Source: CAZJCK01 sp964544635 (GTDB lineage: Bacteria > Zixibacteria > MSB-5A5 > GN15 > FEB-12). Taken from it: a stretch of 64,000 nucleotides of DNA. The notes beneath the pieces are model-generated. The model was not told where the DNA came from, searched no databases, and saw only the letters and a list, made by a program, of their open reading frames with translations. The stretch spans positions 29,032 through 93,031 of the forward strand of contig CAZJCK010000004.1 in the NCBI GenBank assembly GCA_964544635.1. Direction: 5' to 3'. Both the position numbers and the translations under genes were made by a program. Numbering within the stretch: the first letter of the stretch is position 1; each line of letters starts with the position of its first letter. Shown here in pieces: positions 24,589-34,444 of this stretch.

Positions 24589-27500
24589 TTACGGACACGG
24601 GACCGGACCGGCGCCACCTGCGAACAGGAAGTCCACAAAGGCAGCAAGGTCAATCGGGCCGGCGCTTGTGCCGTCGCCGTCAAAGTCGGCTTCTTCCGGA
24701 CAGACCGGACCAGAACCACCTGCGAACAGGAAGTCCACAAAGGCAGCAAGGTCAATCGGGCCGGCATCAATACCGTCACCGTCAAAGTCACCGGTCGTAC
24801 CAATACAGCAGCCAGTGCTGAGGTTGGCCTGGTACCAGGCTTGCGCATCGTCAAAGGAAGCCTGAACATCAGCGTCCGTACCGTTCTGGATGGTAATGAG
24901 GACGGTTCTGAAGCTCAGGGTGTCACCGATGTTGAGCGAGGCGTTCTTCGTGAACACCATGGCCGAGTGCAGATCGACGAACAGCGAATCCGGATCGGGC
25001 GAGCTAAACGTCTCGAACGCAACGGAAGTCACCATACGATCGTACATCTGACCGGCTTCGAAGCCGGAGACGTTCAGCACGTAAGTGGCGTTGTCAGCGG
25101 TGTAGGCCGACAGACCAGCCTGGTCACCACCGAGGTAACCAAGGGCGCCGTAACGAGCGTCGTTATCCTGGCACTCAGTCGTGTCGTCCTGGTTGTATTC
25201 GCCACCGAACTGCCAGATGATACCGCGGGTATCATCGAAACCGGAACCGTTGTCGACAGCGGAGTCGGCCGGGATATCCCAGTCGATCGCTTCACCGATC
25301 AACAGACCGGAACGGGTGCGAGTGTCGCACAGGGTCAGGCTCAGTTCCTGCAGAATGTAGTTGCCCACGCTGACGCCGGCGCCGCCACCGGAGGTCGGGG
25401 CGTACCAGGTCTTGGTCAGGCAGATACTGGAGTCGTTGGTGAAGAACTCAGCCACGTATTTCTCGTAGCTGTCACCAGCGTTACCGGTTTCGTTGGACGG
25501 ACCGGTGTGGCCGCGCGGACGCAGACCGTTGTCGCTGAGCCAGCCGTCACCGAAGATCGACCAGTTCATGACAGTATCAGTACCGTCAACCCAACCGACC
25601 ACCGGGGTACCATCGTACAGGTAAACCGTAGCCAGAGAATCACATTCAGTAACGTCGCCGGCATAGTCCATGGTCACCGAGTCGGCGCCCTGGTTACCGA
25701 AGTTACCGGCCGAGTTCACGACGAGATCAACAACGCCGGTCGAGATGGTGTCGAAGACCGGGGCGATGACAGTGTCAGCAACCCAGTATTCGAGTTCCAG
25801 CGTATCCGGCGAGCTGGCCGCGTTGTGGACAAATTCGAGGAAACCGGCCAGGTAAACGATCGTACCAGGCGAGTTCACGATACCACCAGTGTTAAAGCTG
25901 ATCGTACCGGTTTCCTGGTTACCAATACCCGACGGAACAGCACCGTCGAAGTTGGCGCCGGTGGCGAGCCAGCCGGACGGACCGGCGGTTTCCACGGCAT
26001 TGATCGAATATGTCAGAGGCTCGTTACCGAGGTTTTCAATAAGTACGTCTTTGTCGGCCTGTACGCCATGCTTGGTCCAGTTCGGGAAACCGATCGAGGT
26101 CGGGTTCACGCTGAACTGCGAGGCGCGGACCGGCTCGACACAGGCGAGGCGGAACCAGGCGACATTGGAGAGCGCCCAGGTACCTTCGGTCTGCACCGAA
26201 CCACCCGGATCACCGTCCTGAATGTACTGGACATCCAGGTAATCGTCGCCGGCATATGAACCGTCGACATCGACGTAGCTGGCCTGCGACCAGTTTTCAC
26301 CGACCTGCTGGGTGTGTCCGAAGCGGGTCATGGACGGCCAGTGGTCAGAGAAGCACGGGCCACCGGTACCGGTCGCGGAGTCACAACCCGGCGTGCGGGA
26401 ATTGGTGACGTTACGCGACTCGTCCCAGGTGATACCGTTGTCATCAGACACCGACACGTACAACTCACCGTTGGCAGCGCCACCGAAGTCACCATCGGCA
26501 GCACGGGCGGCACAGTCGTCTTCGACACCACGCGGGATGTCGTTAAACTGGACCCACAGACAGTAGAGCTTACCATCACATTCGCCCAGCTGCATCTTCG
26601 AGAAGTTCAAATTCCAGACACCGCTGTTACACTCGGTTTGATCCCACTGACCGTTGTAGATCGTACGGATCGAGCCAACGTCGGACGCCCAGTAGAACAG
26701 ACGGCCGCGGAACAGACCGCAGTCACCGGTCGCGTCGACCGAACAGGTGCCCGGCCATTCGCGAGCGCCCCAGGCAATCGACACTTCGTCGTCGCTGCGG
26801 ATGAGCACGGAGAGATCGATGTAGGCGCGGAAGCCGTCTTCGTCACGCACGTACTGCGTAATGTTCTGGCGCGGATTGAAGGTTACGCCACCGTCGTCAG
26901 AGGTAAACAGATAAACATCGTTATCCTGCTGCGCGATGAGCGCACCGTCGTTGTTCGAACAGGTGTCGCAATCGCCAACTTTGGGAATGTTCGCCATGAA
27001 AGCGATCGCAACCTTCTGGGTGGTACGGGAGGCCGAGATATCCTGCGACAGCGTAAAGTTGGTGTCGAGTACACGCGGCGGGTAATCCCAGGTACCGGCA
27101 TTGTCAACGCCAACCTTACGGAAGTAGTACATGAAGCTCGGATCGCCGGCCTGGCCGTTGTCAGTCGTCGAGGCCGCAATCACGTGGGTCACCGGCGTAG
27201 CGCCGGTTTCCTGGTAGGCGATAGCGGGCCAGATGGTCGACTGGGCAGTCGGCCCTTCGGCGCCAAAGCCACCCAAGTACTGCTGCACAGAATCCGGAAC
27301 ACGCGAGTTCTTCGTAAAGGTCTGGAAGTGCTCGAGGAAATCCCAGTAAATATGGGTCGAGTTCCGTGTGCCCGGGTTGTTGTGACCACCGATGACGACG
27401 CGGTTGTCAGTGGTGACATCCGCTACGACATAACCGGCGTAGTCGCCACCCGCCTGAACGGGGACGTCGCCGGCAAATGAGCCGTCATCAGCTTTGTAAA

Positions 27501-27906
27501 AGTTATAACGATAGCGACGGTCCGAACCGAAGGCGGCTTCGGAAGGCATCCACATCCACGAGAAGTGGACGGTCGGAATGCCGGAGCCACCGGAGTGGGG
27601 GCCGAATCCAACCATGCGGCGCATCGAACCGTTGCGCTGATATTCATACCAAGTGTCACCGACGACGGTACCCGGTGAGGCTGACGGCGTGGCCGTACCG
27701 AGGGTACGGGTCGCGAGATCGCCTTTCGGGGCCATGGTCGGATTACCCTGTTCACCGCCGGCCGCAAACGCATACCCAACCGACTTCCAAATCAACGGAT
27801 TCGGATGGACGCGAGGCACTTCATTTTTGGCGGCAAAGGCTGACATGGCCATAAAGGCAAATGCCAGCAAGGAGATCAAAACTATGGTCGATAGTCTCCT
27901 TGTCAT
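24589..27906 (-). CDS. Large secreted Asp-box (sialidase-like) protein with C-terminal dockerin pair
   Basis: A 1,105-aa protein with a clean signal peptide (SLLAFAFMAMSAFAAKN). The first half looks like a beta-propeller with Asp-box turns SDDGGVTFNPR and SDDNGITWDES and repeated Trp/Tyr strands; such propellers occur in sialidases and binding proteins, and no sialidase Arg triad could be assigned by eye. The middle has Ig-like beta domains (SINAVETAGPSGWL, IENLGNEPLTYSI). The C-terminus holds two dockerin-type calcium loops (DFDGDGIDAGPIDLAAF, DFDGDGTSAGPIDLAAF), each followed by VDFLFAGG. ATG 27906 has AAAGGAG 6 bases upstream. It carries a leader of about 490 bases from a strong promoter. 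Confidence 0.82.
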   Translation of the reverse strand: MTRRLSTIVLISLLAFAFMAMSAFAAKNEVPRVHPNPLIWKSVGYAFAAGGEQGNPTMAPKGDLATRTLGTATPSASPGTVVGDTWYEYQRNGSMRRMVGFGPHSGGSGIPTVHFSWMWMPSEAAFGSDRRYRYNFYKADDGSFAGDVPVQAGGDYAGYVVADVTTDNRVVIGGHNNPGTRNSTHIYWDFLEHFQTFTKNSRVPDSVQQYLGGFGAEGPTAQSTIWPAIAYQETGATPVTHVIAASTTDNGQAGDPSFMYYFRKVGVDNAGTWDYPPRVLDTNFTLSQDISASRTTQKVAIAFMANIPKVGDCDTCSNNDGALIAQQDNDVYLFTSDDGGVTFNPRQNITQYVRDEDGFRAYIDLSVLIRSDDEVSIAWGAREWPGTCSVDATGDCGLFRGRLFYWASDVGSIRTIYNGQWDQTECNSGVWNLNFSKMQLGECDGKLYCLWVQFNDIPRGVEDDCAARAADGDFGGAANGELYVSVSDDNGITWDESRNVTNSRTPGCDSATGTGGPCFSDHWPSMTRFGHTQQVGENWSQASYVDVDGSYAGDDYLDVQYIQDGDPGGSVQTEGTWALSNVAWFRLACVEPVRASQFSVNPTSIGFPNWTKHGVQADKDVLIENLGNEPLTYSINAVETAGPSGWLATGANFDGAVPSGIGNQETGTISFNTGGIVNSPGTIVYLAGFLEFVHNAASSPDTLELEYWVADTVIAPVFDTISTGVVDLVVNSAGNFGNQGADSVTMDYAGDVTECDSLATVYLYDGTPVVGWVDGTDTVMNWSIFGDGWLSDNGLRPRGHTGPSNETGNAGDSYEKYVAEFFTNDSSICLTKTWYAPTSGGGAGVSVGNYILQELSLTLCDTRTRSGLLIGEAIDWDIPADSAVDNGSGFDDTRGIIWQFGGEYNQDDTTECQDNDARYGALGYLGGDQAGLSAYTADNATYVLNVSGFEAGQMYDRMVTSVAFETFSSPDPDSLFVDLHSAMVFTKNASLNIGDTLSFRTVLITIQNGTDADVQASFDDAQAWYQANLSTGCCIGTTGDFDGDGIDAGPIDLAAFVDFLFAGGSGPVCPEEADFDGDGTSAGPIDLAAFVDFLFAGGAGPVPCP
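24614..24663. repeat. 50-bp direct repeat in dockerin region, copy 1
   Basis: Identical to 24716-24765, offset 102 bases (34 codons). It encodes the second dockerin loop and its helix; exact identity points to recent duplication or conversion. Confidence 0.9.
24716..24765. repeat. 50-bp direct repeat in dockerin region, copy 2
   Basis: Identical to 24614-24663; encodes the first dockerin loop and helix (PIDLAAFVDFLFAGG). Confidence 0.9.
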
Positions 27907-28403
27907 CCATTGCTCCTTTCGAGAATCCTGAATAGTTCCCAACTAGATTTTTCCGTGACTTTTCGTCTCACTCCCGAGAGACGCATTCGGAAAGTTAGAG
28001 GCTTCGTCCGCCATCCATCACGGATGTGAATGGCTACCTCTTCGGATTCGGTTACTCCTTCTTCCAGTTCACCTCCCTTCGTTCGTCCATACTCTGCATA
28101 GGCAGATTCCTCTTGTGGACAGTGTTCTGTTGTTGTGCTTTAACGTTAGTCAAGAAAACAGCTTTGAAGTAAGCCCAACCAATTCCACGTTTAATTCGTT
28201 CAGCGTTCCCGGTCAGAGAACTAGACAATGGTAGCACGAGGTATGCAGCGAACGCTCACACTTTCGCGCATAAAAGTACGCGGGAAATAAGGGAACGCCT
28301 GAAGGCCATCCCCTCCACGCATCAGTATTTTGCACGTAGACCAAGATTCGCTGGTCAGTACTTGTTGTAGACATTAAAACCCATCACCGGGGTTTTCGCC
28401 CTA
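27907..28403 (-). other. Long 5' leader of the Asp-box protein gene
   Basis: About 490 bases between the predicted transcript start and the ATG contain no convincing gene. Small inverted repeats are visible: CATCC/GGATG near 28011-28025 and CGTCTC/GAGACG near 27963-27985. The function, if any, is unknown; a structured regulatory leader is possible. Confidence 0.45.
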
Positions 28404-28432
28404 TATATAATTGGCATGCCTGTATTTGTCAA
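28404..28432 (-). promoter_or_regulatory. Strong sigma70-type promoter of the Asp-box protein gene
   Basis: A consensus TTGACA, 17 bases and TATATA on the minus strand. The spacer contains CATGCC, as does the promoter at 57479-57507. Confidence 0.75.
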
Positions 28433-28498
28433 GCAATTTAACCTTTCCAAGAACCTGCCGAAAGGTGTTTTTCACCCCGGGCATGCGTCCTGAGCGGC

Positions 28499-28528
28499 AA
28501 AAAAAAGAGGCCGCCAAACGGCGGCCTC
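28499..28528 (-). terminator. Terminator of the giant-protein operon
   Basis: GAGGCCGCC/GGCGGCCTC with a 4-base loop, then eight T residues on the minus strand; 32 bases past the last stop of the operon. Confidence 0.93.
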
Positions 28529-28559
28529 GTATCGCATCACAGCCCGAATTACGGCGCAA

Positions 28560-31500
28560 TTACTGCGGCGGACGGGGGCCGTAATTGTAGAGATAGTTGA
28601 CAAGATAAGCGAGATCGGCAGGATCCACGATTCCACTGCGATCAACATCGCAGCGCTCCCACGGATCGGGCAGGCCGCCGCCGCGATACAGGTGCTTTGC
28701 GATGATGATCACATCGTTGAGTGTGTACACCTCGTCATCGTCGCTGTCACCCCGCATGAAAACTCCTACCTGGTAACTGATAATCAATACGGTGGAGTCG
28801 ACGCCATCCGAGGCGGTTACCGTAACGTCATATGAATTACCAAGTTGGACACTGTCGGGGGCGAACATCAGGGTGGCCGTGCCGTTGCCGTCGTCGACTA
28901 TCGACATGTTCGGCGCCAGCGCCGAAGTGGAGTACATGATCGAATCACCCTCGCGATCCTCGGCCTGAATGACCACTTCGTTGTCCAGTCCGAGGTAGGC
29001 GCCCTTGTTCAGCGGCGGATCGTTGACAATCGTCGGCGCCTGATTGCCGGCATCGACAACGGTAAATTCAACAACCTCGGTCGAGATTCTGAAGGTCGGG
29101 TCAAACGCCTCGATCGTCAGCGAATAGGTGCCGGCCTGCGCAAAGTTGGGCGAGAAGCTCATGTTGTAGACCAAGCTGTCGCCGAGCAGGGCGACAAAGC
29201 TCAATGTCGCATTCGTCGGTGGATTGACCAGCCGCGCCGAATCAGGCCGGGCATCGACATCCCAGATATAGACCGTCGAGAACCAGCTCTCACCTTCATC
29301 AAGGGTGAACGGTCCGGTGCCCTCAGAGACACGAATGGTGGGCGGCTGCGGCACATCGAATACCCTGATCAACTGAGAGTTGACCGGCGAGACAAGCGTA
29401 GGATCGAGCTCGTCAACAGCCTGGAAGTCGATGTTGTATCGCCGCGGTGTCGGCGCCGCACCCTGGGTGTAGCTGGGGATAAAGGTCAGGTAGCCGAAGC
29501 CGTTGCCGGAGTCGACGAACGTCATGTTGTCGGCCAGCGAATCAGTACCCTGAAGTACCGCGGTCAGGCTGGGCACAGTCGAATCCGGATCGATGCCGCG
29601 CATGACGAAGACGAGGGTGTCACCCTCGGCGACAGTATCCTGCTGGCTGAAGGTGCCCTCGATAACGAACGGCGCGCGGTTGGTATCGATGACCGTGATC
29701 TGGACGATCGTGGAATCGATATCGAGCACGCCGCCATTGGCGACGCCGGCCGTATCCTCGGCATAGAAGGTGATATTCCAGACACCGGCCTGAGTATCGT
29801 TGGGCACCCAGTTGAAGAAGCCGCTACCGTCGTCAAGATCGGTGTAGTCGGCGCCGAGCGGCAGGTTGCCGGCGGTCATCTGCGGAATGTCACCGTCGAC
29901 ATCGGTCGCCGTCATCGTGAACTGCAGGCTCTTCAACTCGGTAATCGAGGTGTCGGCCCGCGGATTGATGACCGGCGGCTGGTTGCCCGCTTCGTCGTAG
30001 GTCACGATCATGTCGGTTGTATCGGCAAGCGTACCATCGGATACCCAGACCTCGACGATATAGACGCCGGCCATGGTGAAGTCGGGCGACATGGTGATCT
30101 CGGCAGTACCGTCACCGTTGTCGGTGAAGGTGAACTCGGGCGGCTCCGTTCCCTCAATGACGCCGATGGTAACCGGCAGGGTATCGGGATCGGAGGCGTA
30201 GATCGTGTCGGCAACCGTGGTGCCTTCGACAACCACCGGGTTGGGCAGGGTATCGAAGACCGGTACCTGGTCGCCGGCATCCGCGACCTGGAAGAGGACA
30301 ACTTCCTTATCACTGGCCAGGCCGTCGAGCGCCTTGAAGGTCACACTGTGGAGACCGGACTGGATAAAGTCGGGCGTCCAGGTGAAGACGGCTGTACCGT
30401 CGCTGTTGTCGGTAAACTCAGCGCCGCGCGGCAGCTTGGTGACATCAAAGAACGGCGTGGTGCCGTCGGGATCAGTGGCCGCCAGGTTGAGCGTGACGGT
30501 TTCACCCTCGGTGAGCACCTGCGGTCCAATCGGGGCCAAAATCGGCGCCTGGTTGGCTGCGAGCACCTCGATGTCGACCGTGATCTGCGACGACAGCTGC
30601 GGCGTACCCTCGTCAACGACAAGGAACTGCACGCCTAACGAGCCTTCCTGTCCGGCCTGTGGTGTGAACCGGAAACTGCCGGTGCCATTACCGTTATCGG
30701 TGAACGTGGCATTCGGCGGCAGACTGACAACCGACAGGAACAGGATATTGAACGGGTTCTGGTCGGTGGTGTCGCTGGCTTCGATGGTGAACTCCAGCAG
30801 GCCGTTGACTTCCACGGTGAACGGGCCGACCGGTTCGATTACCGGCGCCTGGTTGTTCTCGTTGGTGACTACGGCCGTGCGCAATGTTTGGGTCACCTGT
30901 GGCGTGCCGTCGTCGCGCGCGAATATGATCAGCGAGTCGACGCCGGCATCGAAGAAGTTCGGCGTGTATGTCAGCAGCGCCGTACCGTCACCATTGTCGA
31001 CGAACGTATAGTTCTGCAGCGTCGTGTTGATCGAGATCGTCACGGCGCTACCTTCGGGATCGGTGGCGGTGATGGTCACCTCGAGCGTATTCCCCTCGGT
31101 AACCGCCAAAGTACCGAGCGAATCGATGACCGGCGGCTGGTTGCCCGATTCGGTGACGCTGATGGTCACCACTTCGGAGTCGGTTGCGGCGCCGTCGGTG
31201 GCAAAGAAGGTGACGTCGTAGCTGCCGGCCTGGGTGAAGTCGGGAGTCCAGGCAAACTCACCGGTGCTGTCGGTGAAGACGGCGCCGGTCGGCAGGGCCG
31301 AGGTTGAGAGTGTCGGGACGGTGCCGTCGGCATCGCCGGCAGTAACCGTGAAGGCCAGCAGGGTGCCCTCGGCAATCGACTTGTCACCAATCGAATCGAG
31401 CACCGGCGGCTGGTTGCCGGCATCGAGCACGGTGATGGTCACCACTTCGGAATCGGCAACACCGGCATCGAGAGCGTCGATCGCATAGAAGGTTACATCG

Positions 31501-34376
31501 TATGAACCGTCCTGGGCGAAGGTTGGTGTCCAGTCGAACAGGCCGGTACCGTCGCCGTTGTCGACAAAGGTCGCGCCGGCCGGCAGGGCGGTGGTTGACA
31601 AGAGCGGCGTATCGCCGTCGCCATCCGAGGCGATCACCCCAAAACTGAGGGGCAGGCCCTCGCTGGTCGATTGCGGGCCAATCGCGGTCAGGACCGGCGG
31701 TTCGTTGACGTCGTTTATTGTAATCGTGACAACTTCACTGTCGACCGCCGTCGGCACAGCACCGTCGGTGGCATAGAATGTCACCTGGTAGACACCGGCG
31801 TCGGTGTAGGTCGGGGTCCAGTCGAAGGCGCCGGTACCGTCGCCGTTGTCGACGAAGGTCGCACCGGTCGGCAGGGCCGAGGCGCTCAAGATCGGCGTAT
31901 CGCCGTCGCCGTCGGTGGCACTGACCGGGATGTTGAGCGGCACCGCTTCATCCGACGTCTGGTCGCCGATGGTCGTAAGGATCGGCGGCAGGTTCTGGTT
32001 GGTGACGGTAATGGAGACGACCTCGGAGTCGACCGCCGCCGGGAAGGCCGGGTCGGTCGCGTAGAAGGTCACCGCGTAGATGCCTGAATCGGCAACGGTG
32101 GTTGCCCAATCAAACGTACCGGTACCATCACCATTATCGGTAAAAGTCGCCGCACCCGGCAGCGTGCTGGTGCTGAGGACCGGGATCTCGGTATCACCGT
32201 CAGTGGCACTGACGCCGAAGTTGAGTACGTTGCCCTCGAGCACTGCCTGATCGCCAATTGCGGCCAGAACCGGGAGCTGGTTGACGTTGTTTACGCTTAT
32301 CGTCACCTGCTCGCTGTCGACGGCAACGCCATCGCTGGCGTAGAATGTCACAGCGTAGGTGCCGGAATCGGCGAAGGTCGGCGTCCAGTCAAAGGTGCCG
32401 GTACCGTCGCCATTGTCGAGGAAGGTGGCGCTGCCCGGCAGGAGGGTGGTGCTCAGTGCCGGGATAGTACCGTCAAGATCGCTTGCGCTGACGCCGAAGG
32501 TCAGGTTGACGTTTTCATCGGTCGTTTGATTGCCGATGGCGGCCAGCTCAGGTGCCTGGTTGCCGGCATCGGCCACCGTGATCGTCACCGTCTCCGAATC
32601 AGCAGCCGTGCCGTCGGATGCTACAAATATGACATCGTATGAACCGGCATCATCGAAGTCGGGCGTCCAGTCGAACGTACCGGTACCATCACCGTTGTCA
32701 GTGAAGATGGCCGTACCCGGCAGCGGCGACGCACTGAGCGCCGGATTGGTGCCGTCGGGATCGGAGGCGCTGACTCCGAAAGTTAACAGTGTGCCCTCGG
32801 TCGTACCCTGGGCGCCGATGGCGGCCAGGTTCGGGGTCTGGTTACCGGCATCGTTCACCGTGATAGCGACCACCTCACTGTCGGAGGCGGCGCCGTCGGT
32901 AGCGATAAAGGTTACGTTATAGTTACCCGCCTGTGTAAAGTCGGGAGTCCAATCAAACGTACCGCCGCCGGAACCATCGGGCGTGAAGGTTGCACCGGTC
33001 GGCAGGTTTTCAGCCGACACGGTGGGAGTAGTTTCATCCGGGTCGGACGAGCTGACCGCGAAGTTGAGATTTACATTTTCGGTCGTAGTTTGAGCACCGA
33101 TGGCGGCCAGGACTGGAGACTGGTTGCCCGCTTCGGTGACCGTTATCACCACCTGTTCCGAGTCGACCAGTGACGGTGCGACGGGATCGGTAGCGTAGAA
33201 AATGACATTATACGTGCCTGCTTCGGTAAAGCCGGGCGTCCATGCAAAGTCGGCGGTACCATCGTTGTTGTCGATGTAGGTCGCCGAGCCTGGTAGTGCG
33301 GAGCTCGTCATGACCGGGAAACCGCCGTCGGCATCGGAGGCGGATGCCGTGAAGTTGAGCGGTTGTCCTTCGACAACAGATTGTGAGCCTATAGCCGCCA
33401 ATACAGGAGGTGTATTGGCTTCGTAGGTGTAAGCGTCGGCCAGCGTATTCGAGGCCAGGCCGGAAGCGCTGTTGGTCACCGTGACATCGGCCGTACCGGC
33501 GGTTGCCGCCTGGGTCGTGCCGGTGATTTCATACGGCGAGACGACTGTCACGTCGGTCAGGGCAGCCGAACCGACGACAACCGAGACACCTGCCGGGTCG
33601 AAGCCGGAACCGGTGATGGTAACATCGGTGCCACCGAGCGCCAAACCGGTGGTCGGCGTGATGTCGACCAGGACCGGCGCGACCGAACTGCTGGAGTTGG
33701 CCGTCACGATCGCCGAGTGCGGCGAATAGTTGCCCGAACCGTCTTCCGCGATCACCACATACTGGTACGAGCTGGCACCGTCAACCGTGGCATCGACAAA
33801 GAAGCTGTCAACCACTCCGGGGTCGGAGAGTTGACCGGCGGTATTGTCGATCCGGAAGAACGAACCGGTCGAGGTGCCCAGGCGCCGATAGACGTGCATT
33901 GTCTGGCCGGGCACATGATCCCATGAGACGACGACGGCCGATGACGAGATGGTGGTGGTGGTCAGGCCGGACGGTTGGCCGGGCCAGGATACCGTTTGCA
34001 GCAGAATATTCTCCTGCTGGAACGAGTTGTTCGGTATCGTCTTGTTCAGGTGGAAGCCTTCGGCGCGCGACGCATTGTAGAAGTAATAGTCGTACGGATT
34101 GCCGGGAGCTTCCGTGAGGTAATTCTGGAAATCATCGAACCAGTTACCGTCATCGTAACCCGCGCCGGTCGAAGTTTCGATTCGAATCTCTTCATCGGTA
34201 TCATCCAGGAAACCGAAGAACGAGATGTTGCCGTTTGGTGGTACGGTGAGGTCAGCGTTCTGGACGGTACCGAAAATCGATCCCTGAGCCGCTGCCGTTA
34301 GCGGAATAACCGCAATGGCAGTGACAGCCAGAACGCACAGTCTCACTAACCGCACCAACTGTCTGTTCGTTTGCAC
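28560..34376 (-). CDS. 1,938-aa secreted Ig-like repeat protein with dockerin
   Basis: A GTG start at 34376 has GGAGG 7 bases upstream; an earlier in-frame start is rejected. Signal peptide (LVRLCVLAVTAIAV...AAAQ), a unique domain (FFGFLDDTDEEIRIETS), an FN3 domain (SAVVVSWDHVPGQTMHVYRRL), an IPT/TIG domain (ITPTTGLALGGTDVTITGSGF), then 16 He_PIG/Ig-like repeats of about 90 aa (PPVLxxIGxQxxxEG ... FDWTPxFxxxGxYxVTFxATD ... DSExVTITV), and a C-terminal dockerin (SDDDEVYTLNDVIIIAKHL, CDVDRSGIVDPADLAYL). Almost free of Cys and very acidic. Last gene of the four-gene operon, 68 bases after the giant gene with no terminator between. Probable role: surface scaffold or adhesin (inferred). Confidence 0.88.
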   Translation of the reverse strand: MQTNRQLVRLVRLCVLAVTAIAVIPLTAAAQGSIFGTVQNADLTVPPNGNISFFGFLDDTDEEIRIETSTGAGYDDGNWFDDFQNYLTEAPGNPYDYYFYNASRAEGFHLNKTIPNNSFQQENILLQTVSWPGQPSGLTTTTISSSAVVVSWDHVPGQTMHVYRRLGTSTGSFFRIDNTAGQLSDPGVVDSFFVDATVDGASSYQYVVIAEDGSGNYSPHSAIVTANSSSSVAPVLVDITPTTGLALGGTDVTITGSGFDPAGVSVVVGSAALTDVTVVSPYEITGTTQAATAGTADVTVTNSASGLASNTLADAYTYEANTPPVLAAIGSQSVVEGQPLNFTASASDADGGFPVMTSSALPGSATYIDNNDGTADFAWTPGFTEAGTYNVIFYATDPVAPSLVDSEQVVITVTEAGNQSPVLAAIGAQTTTENVNLNFAVSSSDPDETTPTVSAENLPTGATFTPDGSGGGTFDWTPDFTQAGNYNVTFIATDGAASDSEVVAITVNDAGNQTPNLAAIGAQGTTEGTLLTFGVSASDPDGTNPALSASPLPGTAIFTDNGDGTGTFDWTPDFDDAGSYDVIFVASDGTAADSETVTITVADAGNQAPELAAIGNQTTDENVNLTFGVSASDLDGTIPALSTTLLPGSATFLDNGDGTGTFDWTPTFADSGTYAVTFYASDGVAVDSEQVTISVNNVNQLPVLAAIGDQAVLEGNVLNFGVSATDGDTEIPVLSTSTLPGAATFTDNGDGTGTFDWATTVADSGIYAVTFYATDPAFPAAVDSEVVSITVTNQNLPPILTTIGDQTSDEAVPLNIPVSATDGDGDTPILSASALPTGATFVDNGDGTGAFDWTPTYTDAGVYQVTFYATDGAVPTAVDSEVVTITINDVNEPPVLTAIGPQSTSEGLPLSFGVIASDGDGDTPLLSTTALPAGATFVDNGDGTGLFDWTPTFAQDGSYDVTFYAIDALDAGVADSEVVTITVLDAGNQPPVLDSIGDKSIAEGTLLAFTVTAGDADGTVPTLSTSALPTGAVFTDSTGEFAWTPDFTQAGSYDVTFFATDGAATDSEVVTISVTESGNQPPVIDSLGTLAVTEGNTLEVTITATDPEGSAVTISINTTLQNYTFVDNGDGTALLTYTPNFFDAGVDSLIIFARDDGTPQVTQTLRTAVVTNENNQAPVIEPVGPFTVEVNGLLEFTIEASDTTDQNPFNILFLSVVSLPPNATFTDNGNGTGSFRFTPQAGQEGSLGVQFLVVDEGTPQLSSQITVDIEVLAANQAPILAPIGPQVLTEGETVTLNLAATDPDGTTPFFDVTKLPRGAEFTDNSDGTAVFTWTPDFIQSGLHSVTFKALDGLASDKEVVLFQVADAGDQVPVFDTLPNPVVVEGTTVADTIYASDPDTLPVTIGVIEGTEPPEFTFTDNGDGTAEITMSPDFTMAGVYIVEVWVSDGTLADTTDMIVTYDEAGNQPPVINPRADTSITELKSLQFTMTATDVDGDIPQMTAGNLPLGADYTDLDDGSGFFNWVPNDTQAGVWNITFYAEDTAGVANGGVLDIDSTIVQITVIDTNRAPFVIEGTFSQQDTVAEGDTLVFVMRGIDPDSTVPSLTAVLQGTDSLADNMTFVDSGNGFGYLTFIPSYTQGAAPTPRRYNIDFQAVDELDPTLVSPVNSQLIRVFDVPQPPTIRVSEGTGPFTLDEGESWFSTVYIWDVDARPDSARLVNPPTNATLSFVALLGDSLVYNMSFSPNFAQAGTYSLTIEAFDPTFRISTEVVEFTVVDAGNQAPTIVNDPPLNKGAYLGLDNEVVIQAEDREGDSIMYSTSALAPNMSIVDDGNGTATLMFAPDSVQLGNSYDVTVTASDGVDSTVLIISYQVGVFMRGDSDDDEVYTLNDVIIIAKHLYRGGGLPDPWERCDVDRSGIVDPADLAYLVNYLYNYGPRPPQ
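28990..33415 (-). repeat. Array of 16 Ig-like domain repeats (coding)
   Basis: About 270-bp coding repeats whose units begin PPVLAAIG-like and end VTITV. Early units are close to each other (FTDNGDGTGTFDWTP recurs); the last five are more diverged. Approximate limits. Confidence 0.8.
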
Positions 34377-34444
34377 TACCAAACCTCCAGTCGTGAAGTA
34401 AACACGCACGTTTTTCCTAATCTTACATCCTCAACCAGGCGGCC

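Noticed and set aside
27940..28080. A c-di-GMP-I-like riboswitch in the Asp-box gene leader (minus-strand GGCGGACGAAGCC resembles GGGACGCAAAGCC)
   Set aside because: The conserved A-rich loop and the second stem with its tetraloop receptor could not be matched; similarity is limited to one short word.
28845..30638. A 597-codon plus-strand frame opposite the 1,938-aa repeat protein
   Set aside because: It is the antisense of the Ig-like repeats; its apparent repeats mirror theirs, with no start signal or recognisable domain.
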